This document shows, in pieces, positions 33,801 through 40,700 of a DNA stretch of 64,000 nt; the first letter of the stretch is position 1, and each line of letters opens with the position of its first letter. The notes under the pieces are model-generated. The model ran no database searches and was not told the DNA's origin. It saw only the letters and a list, made by a program, of their open reading frames with translations. This stretch comes from Betaproteobacteria bacterium (GTDB lineage: Bacteria; Pseudomonadota; Gammaproteobacteria; Burkholderiales; Usitatibacteraceae), in the NCBI GenBank assembly GCA_016711875.1, contig JADJSD010000001.1:558001-622000 (forward strand). The letters run 5' to 3'. The position numbers were made by a program, and so were the translations under genes.

Positions 33801-34477
33801 ACAGCCACGCTCGACGCGCCACCGACGGTGCTGTACTTGCCCGCCGGCACGTCCTGGCAGGCCGTCGGCGTGGATTGCCCGGTCAACGGGTTGAAGGTGC
33901 CCGCGGGGCAATCGATGGCCACGGTCGCCGAAGCCGCCCCGACCGTCGTGCTGTAGGTTCCCGCCGGCACCTGAAGGCAGGCCGCAGCCGACGAGGCGCC
34001 CGCCACCGGGTTGTAGGTGCCCGCGGCGCAATTGATGGCGACCGAGGACGTCGTCGCCGCGGTTGTCGTGCTGTACTTGCCCGCCGGCACCGCCGTGCAG
34101 GTGGTCGCCGACGAAGCGCCCGTCGCGGCGCTGTAGGTTCCGGCCACGCACGCCGTCGCGGCGCTCGCGCCCGCGCCCGAGTAGTAGCCCGCCGTCGTCA
34201 CGAGGCAGGCCGCGGCGGAGCTGGCGCCCGTGCTCGGGTTGTAGGTTCCGCCGCTGCAGGCGACCTGCGCCGTGGCCGCCGACGTGGGCACGTAGAAGCC
34301 GCCGCTCGCGGGCGTGCACGGATCCTGTCCGTCGGTGGACCAGTTGCCCGGCGTGCAAGGCGCCGCCTGTGCGTCGCTCGCGGAGAACCACAGCGCGACG
34401 GCGAGCGTGGCGGCATGGGGGGCGAAGCGGACGTGCGAACGGCGACGGGCGCGGCTTTTCTTGTTCGGGTTCTTCAC
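30809..34477 (-). CDS. Cys-rich GCC2/GCC3-like repeat protein with C-terminal anchor-D + DUF4214 module
   Basis: An exported protein of about 1220 residues. After a basic leader and hydrophobic stretch (ATLAVALWFSASDAQAA) come some twenty Cys-rich repeats of 22-26 residues of the type C-x-A-G-T-Y-N-P...GASS-A-AC. They resemble ephrin-receptor GCC2/GCC3 and TNFR-like modules (PAGKYSTT, AAGTYNPVAGASSAAAC). The choice-of-anchor-D and DUF4214 domains follow, ending EGCAP. Repeats are duplicated at DNA level. The start is uncertain: GTG 34477 has a GGGGGA box just upstream, while GTG 34516 adds 13 residues. It is transcribed divergently from the OGT-like gene. The cysteines imply folding in an oxidising compartment, so periplasmic or surface location is likely. 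Binding partner unknown. Confidence 0.8.
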   Translation of the reverse strand: MKNPNKKSRARRRSHVRFAPHAATLAVALWFSASDAQAAPCTPGNWSTDGQDPCTPASGGFYVPTSAATAQVACSGGTYNPSTGASSAAACLVTTAGYYSGAGASAATACVAGTYSAATGASSATTCTAVPAGKYSTTTAATTSSVAINCAAGTYNPVAGASSAAACLQVPAGTYSTTVGAASATVAIDCPAGTFNPLTGQSTPTACQDVPAGKYSTVGGASSVAVAIDCAGGTYNPVAGASSAAACLVTTAGFYSGAGASAATACPAGTYSAATGASSATTCTAVAAGKYSTTVAATTSAVAINCPAGTYNPLPGQSSLAACLQVPAGTYSTTVGASSATVATDCVAGTYNPLAGQTTSAACIQTAAGRFSLAGASQETPCSVGTFNSFSGQSVCQPAPLGNFVSATGRTIATNCGLGTYADVTGLSACKLAPAGSFVNTAAAATPTQCSAGTFQSLTGQSSCLSVPAGSYSDPGASSATLCAAGTFSSVGGQAVCDAAPLGKFVALTGRTIATDCSAGTYADVTGLSACKSAPAGSFVGGSAAATPTQCGAGTFQNLTGQSACQAIPAGKYSATVGAASATVAIDCPAGRYNPLTGQSSLAACIPTAAGRFSLAGASQDTPCAIGTFNDTPGQSACQPAPLGNFVSATGQSVATNCGLGTYADVTGLSACKLAPAGSFVSTAAAATSTQCSAGTFQSLTGQTSCLSVPAGSFSGPGASSATLCAVGTFSAAGGQAACDPAPLGRFVGLGGLTAATNCSPGFYADVTGLSACKSAPAGSFVDQAAAIAATPCIAGTYQNLTGQSACLTVPAGSFSGAGAASASACAPGSYSATPGQSACTLASPGSFVPGAGATSQQTCASGFTSLAGASACSPIQLVPDAVTLDFGGQSINTTTPSQFLTIANPGGAPITVSSLTASTYFAVTHDCATVAPAASCTANVSFTPTAEGSLNGTLTVQSSAGNLTVPLTGTGERSLVTHYYRAILRRAPDGGGKAFWESEKVRLPSLGANVNETWYAMATFFFFSGEYQSFNRDDAGFVTDLYNTFFNRGPDAGGLAFWTGQLASGMPREVVLVSFMFSTEFQGFTQAIFGNVQARKEVDTVVDFYRGLLSRLPDDGGFASWVSQFRAAQCAGAGSVYNTVEAISGSFAGGAEYASRNRTNSQYVGDLYNAFLRRGGDLLGVQFWIAQLTGGATRSAIRQQFIASPEFTNRVNAIIAEGCAP
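32290..33405. repeat. Internal DNA duplication (period about 720 bases) within the Cys-rich repeat gene
   Basis: Blocks starting near 32290 and near 33013 are almost the same for nearly 400 bases, for example TGCATTGCGTCG, GACGAAGCTGCCGGCCGGGG and CAATTCGTCGCGA in the same order. A further pair, near 33597 and 34066 (offset about 469), repeats GTCGTGCTGTACTTGCCCGC and its continuation. The Cys-rich array therefore grew by segmental duplication and is prone to copy-number change. Confidence 0.65.
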
Positions 34478-34561
34478 GGCTTCCCCCAGGTCTTTGCGGA
34501 ACTCTACGGTCGGCACCCCTGGATTGGATGCCGCCCGGCGCTCGGTCCCGCTTCAAGGCTC

Positions 34562-34574
34562 GGCTATATTAGCC
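34562..34574 (+). promoter_or_regulatory. Possible promoter/operator dyad upstream of the OGT-like gene
   Basis: GGCTA-TAT-TAGCC is a perfect 5-bp dyad that contains TATATT, a plausible -10 box (34565-34570) about 18 bases before the ATG at 34588; GGAA upstream of the ATG could serve as ribosome-binding site. It lies in the 71-110 base divergent gap shared with the Cys-rich repeat gene. No good -35 box is visible, so this is weak. Confidence 0.3.
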
Positions 34575-34587
34575 TCACGGAAGCCCC

Positions 34588-36354
34588 ATGACATTCTTTC
34601 CCGAACGCCGCGATGCCGGCGAAGTCTTCGCCGAGGCCGTCGCGCTCCAGGAAGCCGGCCGCTACGCGCCCGCCATCGCGGCGCTGAAGCGGTTCCTCGC
34701 CCTCGAGCCCCAGCACGCGGACGCGCACTCGCGCCAGGGCTGGCTGCTCTGGCGCACGGGGCAACTCGACGAATCCCTCGCGGCGCACCAACGGGCCACG
34801 CAGCTCGCGCCCAACCAGGCGGCCGTCTGGTCCAACTACGGCGTCGCGCTGCAGGCGAAGGGGCGGCACGACGAGGCGCTCGAGGTGCTGCGCCACGCCG
34901 TGCGGCTCGACCCGGACCTGGCCGACGCGCAGGTGAATCTCGGCCTCGACTACTACGGGCGCGGGATGGGCGAGGACGCCATCGCGTGCTTCCGTCGCGC
35001 GGTGACCGTCGACGGACGCCTGGCCGACGCCTGGGTGAACCTGGGCCTCGTGCTGCAGGAGGCGGGCGAAATCGCCGCGCCCATCGCGGTGAACGACCAC
35101 GCGCTCGGGCTTCGGCCCGGCCACCGCGCCGCGATGTCGAACGGCCTCATGACGCGACAGTACGCCGCATCACTTTCCGCAACCGATCTCGCCGCGAGCG
35201 CTCGCCGCAACGCCGCGGCGCTCGGCGGGTCGCTCCCTTTGCCCGCGCGCGATCGATGGCGGCGCGGGGCGCGACGCCTTCGCGTGGGCTACGTCTCGGG
35301 CGATCTCTACGGACATCCCGTCGGGTACTTCGCGCTGCGCGCCCTCCTCGCCCATGACGGCGATCTCGTGGAGGCGCATGCGTATTCCGACACGGCCGTG
35401 GAGGACGCGATGACCACGGAACTGAAGACGGCTTTCGCGCACTGGCACGACACGCGCGGGCTCGACGACGAGGCGCTGCGGGAACGGATTCTCGAAGCGG
35501 GCATCGACGTGCTCGTGGATCTCGCGGGCCACACGGCCGGCAACCGGCTCGGCGTCTTCGCGAAGCGCGCGGCGCCCGTGCAGCTTGCGTGGCTGGGCTA
35601 CGCGGCGAGCACGGGGCTTTCGACGATCGACGGCGCGATTCTCGGGCCGGCCATGGCACCGCCCGGGGCGGAAGCCGCGTTCGTCGAGCCCGTGATCCGC
35701 TTGCCGAGACTGCAGTTCACCTACCGGCCGCCCGCTTACGCGCCGCCGGTCGCGCTGTGCCCGCAGGACCGCAACGGCCTTGTCACCTTCGGCTGCTTCA
35801 ACAACCCCGCCAAGATCGGCGTGGACGTGATCCAGGCGTGGGCGCGGGCGATGGGGCGCGTCGAGGGCTCGCGGCTGGTGCTCAAGTGGCGCGCCTTCCA
35901 CGACCCCAATGCGGTGGCCCGGCTCCACCGCCGCTTCCAGATGCTGGGCATCGACCCTTCGCGCGTCGAGGCGCGGCCCTTGTCTTCGCACGCGGAAATG
36001 CTCGCGCAGTACGCGGACGTGGACATTGCGCTCGACCCCTTCCCATTCTGCGGCGGGCTCACCACGTGCGAGGCGCTGTGGATGGGCGTTCCGGTGGTGA
36101 CGCTGCCGTGGGTGCGGCCGATGTCGCGGCAGGGCGCGGCCATTCTCGAGGCCGTGGCGCTGGACGACCTCGTGGCGACGACGCCACGCGACTATGTCGA
36201 TCGCATCGTCGGGCTGGCGCAAGACCTGCCCCGTCGCAAGGCGCTTCGCGATTCGCTGCGCGCGCGCCTGGAGGCCTCGCCCCTCTTCGACGGCGAATCG
36301 CTCGCCCGCGCGCTCGAGGCCGAATATGTGCGATTCGCGGAGGCCGCCGCATGA
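34588..36354 (+). CDS. TPR-containing O-GlcNAc transferase-like (SPINDLY, GT41) glycosyltransferase
   Basis: A 588-residue protein. Residues about 10-185 are four to five TPR repeats (ALKRFLALEPQHADAHSRQG, VWSNYGVALQAKGRHDEALE). From about 231 the GT41 catalytic region begins: LRVGYVSGDLYGHPVGYF carries the conserved His. VDLAGHTAGNRLGVFAKRAA and the C-terminal ALDPFPFCGGLTTCEALWMG/VPVVTL (about 480-505) form the UDP-sugar site. Family knowledge: bacterial SPINDLY/OGT-like enzymes glycosylate Ser/Thr/Asn residues of proteins or act in surface glycan synthesis; the acceptor is unknown here. It overlaps the radical SAM gene by four bases (ATGA), so they act together. The adjacent Thr/Ser-rich surface proteins are plausible acceptors, which is inference. 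Confidence 0.85.
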   Translation: MTFFPERRDAGEVFAEAVALQEAGRYAPAIAALKRFLALEPQHADAHSRQGWLLWRTGQLDESLAAHQRATQLAPNQAAVWSNYGVALQAKGRHDEALEVLRHAVRLDPDLADAQVNLGLDYYGRGMGEDAIACFRRAVTVDGRLADAWVNLGLVLQEAGEIAAPIAVNDHALGLRPGHRAAMSNGLMTRQYAASLSATDLAASARRNAAALGGSLPLPARDRWRRGARRLRVGYVSGDLYGHPVGYFALRALLAHDGDLVEAHAYSDTAVEDAMTTELKTAFAHWHDTRGLDDEALRERILEAGIDVLVDLAGHTAGNRLGVFAKRAAPVQLAWLGYAASTGLSTIDGAILGPAMAPPGAEAAFVEPVIRLPRLQFTYRPPAYAPPVALCPQDRNGLVTFGCFNNPAKIGVDVIQAWARAMGRVEGSRLVLKWRAFHDPNAVARLHRRFQMLGIDPSRVEARPLSSHAEMLAQYADVDIALDPFPFCGGLTTCEALWMGVPVVTLPWVRPMSRQGAAILEAVALDDLVATTPRDYVDRIVGLAQDLPRRKALRDSLRARLEASPLFDGESLARALEAEYVRFAEAAA

Positions 36355-37712
36355 GTTCTCCCGCGCCCGGCACGATCGAGGCCCGCATGGCCCAAGCGAT
36401 GGCGCATCAGGCGGCCGGCCGTCTCGCCGAGGCTGCGGAACTCTACGAAGGCATCGTCGCCGAGGACCCGCGGCAGGTGAACGCGCGCCACAACCTGGGC
36501 ATGGTGCGGCTGCATCTCGGCGAGTTCGCAGGCGCGGTGACGGCGCTGGAGATCGCCTGGGCGCAGGACGGCGGCAACCCGGGCTGGCTGCAGAGCCTGC
36601 CGATGATCGGGCTCACGCTCTTCGACCGCCTGCACTGGGAGGAGGCGCAGCCCTGGCTCGCGCGGGCCGCAGTGGCCGGTTGCGGGGAGCCGCGGATCTA
36701 CGAGGCGCTCGAACGCATCGCGCCGCGCGACTATCTCGCCCCGGAGGTGTTCGACGCTCGCCTCGGCCGGACGCTGCTACGCTACGCGCCGCGCGAATCG
36801 CCCACCTACGTCTACGCCATCGACGTGGCGGGCACCTGCAACCTGAAGTGCCCCACGTGCCCCGTCGGCAATTCGCCGATCGGTTCGCGCGCCAAGGGCT
36901 TCATGGAGGTCGATCTCTTCCGGCGCATCGTCAGGAAGATCGTGGCCGACCGCGCGGCGGAGCGACCCGAGATCTTCCTCTTCAACTGGGGCGAGCCGCT
37001 GCTGCACCCGCAGTTGGGGGAGATTCTCGGGATCATCCACGCGGCGGGACTCCCGAGCCACCTCTCCACCAACCTCAACGTGGACAGGGGACTTCGCGAG
37101 ATGGCGAAAGCGAACCCCACCAACCTCAAGATCTCGATCTCGGGCTTCACGCCGCAGACCTACGAACGCACCCACGCCGGCGGCAACCTCGCCCTGGTGA
37201 AGAGCAATCTCTACCGCGTGCGCCACGAGCTGGACAAGGCAGGCGCGACCACGCGCGTGTGGGTGGGCCACCACCTGTATCGCAACAACGTCCACCAGCA
37301 GGAGGACGTGGCCGCCGTGTGCCGCGAGCTGGGCTTCGGGCACCACCCGATCGTGGCGTTCTTCCAGCCGCTGGAGCGGCTGATCGAGGTGGCCGAGGGA
37401 CGCGGCGCGCCGCATGCGATTCTCGACGAGCTGCTCGACCACCCGCGCGACTACGTGCCCCGCCTTCGCGACGGGCGGCGGGAGGGCATGGACTGCGAGC
37501 TGCGCTTCAACCAGACGGCCATCAACTTCGACGGCACGGTGGCCCTGTGCTGCAGCGTCTACGAGGAGGCGAACATGCTCGGCGCGCTCTTCCTCGAGAA
37601 GAGCCACGCGGAGCTGGAGGCGATGAAGTACGCGCACCCCTTCTGCGCGACGTGCATGAAGGCGGGGGTGCAGTATTCGCCCGCAAGGCTTCCGGAGAAG
37701 CCACCGGCCTAG
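36351..37712 (+). CDS. TPR-radical SAM/SPASM-like enzyme
   Basis: A 453-residue protein. An N-terminal TPR-like segment (1-120, AAELYEGIVAEDPRQVNARH) precedes a radical SAM core with the 4Fe-4S motif CNLKCPTC (C163, C167, C170). NWGEPLLHPQLGEIL and STNLNVDRGLREMAKANPTN follow as TIM-barrel strands. The C-terminus contains the cysteines MDC, CCSVYEEANMLGALF and FCATCM, as in SPASM-type auxiliary clusters. Family knowledge: such enzymes modify peptides or sugars, or mature partner enzymes. The ATG lies inside the OGT gene's stop, so it is translationally coupled and probably works on the same substrate. It converges on the peptidase gene that ends 25 bases away. The reaction is unknown. Confidence 0.84.
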   Translation: MSSPAPGTIEARMAQAMAHQAAGRLAEAAELYEGIVAEDPRQVNARHNLGMVRLHLGEFAGAVTALEIAWAQDGGNPGWLQSLPMIGLTLFDRLHWEEAQPWLARAAVAGCGEPRIYEALERIAPRDYLAPEVFDARLGRTLLRYAPRESPTYVYAIDVAGTCNLKCPTCPVGNSPIGSRAKGFMEVDLFRRIVRKIVADRAAERPEIFLFNWGEPLLHPQLGEILGIIHAAGLPSHLSTNLNVDRGLREMAKANPTNLKISISGFTPQTYERTHAGGNLALVKSNLYRVRHELDKAGATTRVWVGHHLYRNNVHQQEDVAAVCRELGFGHHPIVAFFQPLERLIEVAEGRGAPHAILDELLDHPRDYVPRLRDGRREGMDCELRFNQTAINFDGTVALCCSVYEEANMLGALFLEKSHAELEAMKYAHPFCATCMKAGVQYSPARLPEKPPA

Positions 37713-37737
37713 CGTTCGACGTCCCGCGGCCCGGCGT

Positions 37738-40700
37738 TCAGGGCGCGCACCCCTCGGCGATGATGGCGTTCACGCGGTGGGTGAACTCCGGGCTCGCGAT
37801 GAACTGCTGGCGGATGGCGCTTCTCGTGGCCCCGCCCGCGAGCTGCGAGATCCAGAACTGCACGCCGCCCAGGTCGCCCCCGCGGCGCAGGAACGCGTTG
37901 TAGAGATCGCCCACGTACTGGGCGTCGGTGCGGTTGCGGCTCGCGTACTCGGCGCCGCCCGCGAAGCTGCTCGAGATGGCCTCCACCTTCGCGTACACCG
38001 AACCGGCCCCCTGGCACTGCGCCGCGCGGAACTGACCCACCCAGCCCGTCAGCCCGCCGTCATCGGGAAGTCGGGAGAGCAGGCCCCGGTAGAAGTCCAC
38101 GACGGTGTCCACTTCCTTCCGCGCCTGCACGTTTCCGAAGATCGCCTGCGCAAGGCCCTGGAATTCCGCCGAGAACAGGAAGGAGACCAGCACCACTTCC
38201 CTCGGCATGCCCTGCCCGAGGAGCCCGGCCCAGAACGGAAGCCCTCCGGCATCGGCCGGGCGGTTGAAGAAGGTGCTGTAGAGATCGGTGACGAAGCCCG
38301 CGTCATCGCGGGCGAGCGACTGGTACTCGCCGCTGAAGAAGAAGAACGTCGCCATGGCGTACCAGGTCTCGTTCACGTTGGCGCCCAGCGACTGCATGCG
38401 CGCCGCCTCGCTCTCCCAGAAGCTCTTGCCCGCGGCGTCGGGCGCGCGGCGAAGGATGGAGCGGTAGTAGTGCGTGACGAGGGAGCGTTCGCCGATGCCC
38501 GCAAGCGGCACCGCGACCGTGCCGGCGCTCGTCTGGACAGTGAGCGTGCCGTTGAGGCTCCCCATCGCGGTCGGCGTGAAGGACACGCTCGCCGTGCAGG
38601 AGGCGCCTGCCGCCAGCGTCGAACAATCGTGCGTCACCGCGAAGTACGTCGAGGCCGTCACGGACGAAACCGTCACCGGCGCGACGCCGTCATTGGTGAA
38701 CGTCACCGCCTGCGAGGGCGCCGTCGTGTACATCGACTGGCCGCCGAGATCGAGCGACGACGGGCTTGCCGAGAGGGCCGCGACAGCCGCGTGGAAGGTG
38801 GCCGTCACGCTCTTGGCCGCATCCATCGACACGGTGCACGCGCCGGTCCCCGTGCAGGCCCCGCTCCAGCCCGCGAAGGTCGAGCCGCCGGCTCCCGACG
38901 CCATGAGCGATACCGAAGCGCCCGAGTTGAAGTTCGCCGCGCACGTTTCGCCGCAATCGATGCCGGCAGGGCTCGAACTCAATCGTCCGGTGCCGCTTCC
39001 CTCCATGGACGCCGTCAACGGGTATGTCGTCGGCGGGATCGGCGGCGCCAGCGCGGACGGCTGCACGAAGCGCCCGAACCCCACCGACGACGCCATCGGC
39101 TCGACCAGGTCGATTCTCGCCGTGACGGCGCCCGTGGCGAGGTCGACGAGCGCGAGCGCGGGCGCGACCAGGTCCACCACGTAGGCCACGCCGGCGGTCG
39201 CATCGACGCCCGCGGGGAAGCCGACGCCGCTCACGTTGCGCTCGGGCGCGAGCGTGGCGGCATCGAACACGGCGAGGACGCCGTCGCCCTGCCCGGTGAC
39301 GAGGACCTGCCGGCCCGTGGGTTCGACGGCCACCGCGAAGACATCCATGCCGACCGGCGCGGTGGTCACGGCGCCCGTCGCGAGATCGACCGACGAGAGC
39401 GATCCGTCGCCCCAGTTGGCGGCATAGGCCTTCGTGCCTGCCGGGTTCAGGGCGATGCCGAAGGGCGCCGAGCCGACCGTCACGGTACGCGTCACGACGC
39501 GCGTGGCCGCGTCGATCACCGACACGGTGCTCGATCCGCTGTTGGCCACCACGACGCGCGAGCCGGCGCCGTCGATGGCGACGCCGGCCGGCGACGGCCC
39601 CACGGTCACGCCATGGACGGCGTGCGTGGCGAGGTCGACGAAGGCGACCTTGTTCTCGGACGGCAGCGAGACGACCGCGTAGGCGCCCGCCGGATCGATC
39701 GCGATGCCATAGGGGTGCGAACCGACGGTGACGGGGACCGACACGTTCCAGCTCCCGAGGTCGAGAGCGCGGATCGTGCTGCCGCCCTGGTCCGTGATCC
39801 ACGCGCGCTGGCCCGAGGGCTCGAACGCGACACCCATCGGATTCGAACCCGCAGCCACCGTCGCCACGACGCGGCGCGTCGTGAGGTCGATCGCCGAGAC
39901 GTTGCCGACGCCCGTGTTGGTGACGAGCGCGAACGGGCCGGTGGCAGGGCCGGGCGTCGCGAGCAGAACGCCGGTCGCGTCGCCCGCGCCGGAGGCATTG
40001 TTCGCGACGACGGTGCACCGAACCGTGGTGCCGTTCGCGAGCGCGCCGATCGCGATCGGCGAGGACGCGCCGGTGACGGTGAGCGCGCCGGGCTGGCACG
40101 TCGCGGTATAGCCGGTGATGGCGGAGCCGCCGTCGTTCGCCGGGGGCGAGAAGCGCAGCGATACGCCGGCATCGCCGGGAATCGCCGAGGCCTGCGTGGG
40201 CGCGAGCGCGCGTCCGGCCCCGATGGCGAAGCTCGCGAGCGACTGCGGTGCCGGCAGGAAGTCCGCGTTTCCGGCCTGGTCCAGCGACAGCGTGCAGGTG
40301 CCCGCCGACACCGCCGTGAGCTGCCAGGAGTCCGCGACCGTGCACACCGAAGGCGTGAGCGATTGCACGGTGACCGGCAGCATCGACGTGGAAGTGGTGG
40401 CGAGGTACACGGTGCGCCCGACGGTGACGGAAGGCGTCATCGCGAGCGCGGCCTGCTGCGTCGCCTTCTGCACCGTGAGCGTGAGGGAGGACCGGGCGTC
40501 GGGCGGCGCGCCGTTGCTCGCGACGACCGTGAGCGCGTAGGAGCCGACCGTGCCGCAGGAGGGCGTCCCCGCGAGCATGCCGGTGGCCGGGTAGTACGCG
40601 AGGCCGGCCGGCAGGGTTCCTTCGAGGGAGATGGCGGGCGCGGGCGAGCCCGATGCCGAGAGGTAGACGATGTGGTGCGCGTTCACCGTGAAGCTGGCCG

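Noticed and set aside
32290..34300. Regularly spaced short repeats as a possible CRISPR array
   Set aside because: The repeats are in-frame coding DNA of a Cys-rich protein, vary in sequence, and have no uniform spacers or cas genes.
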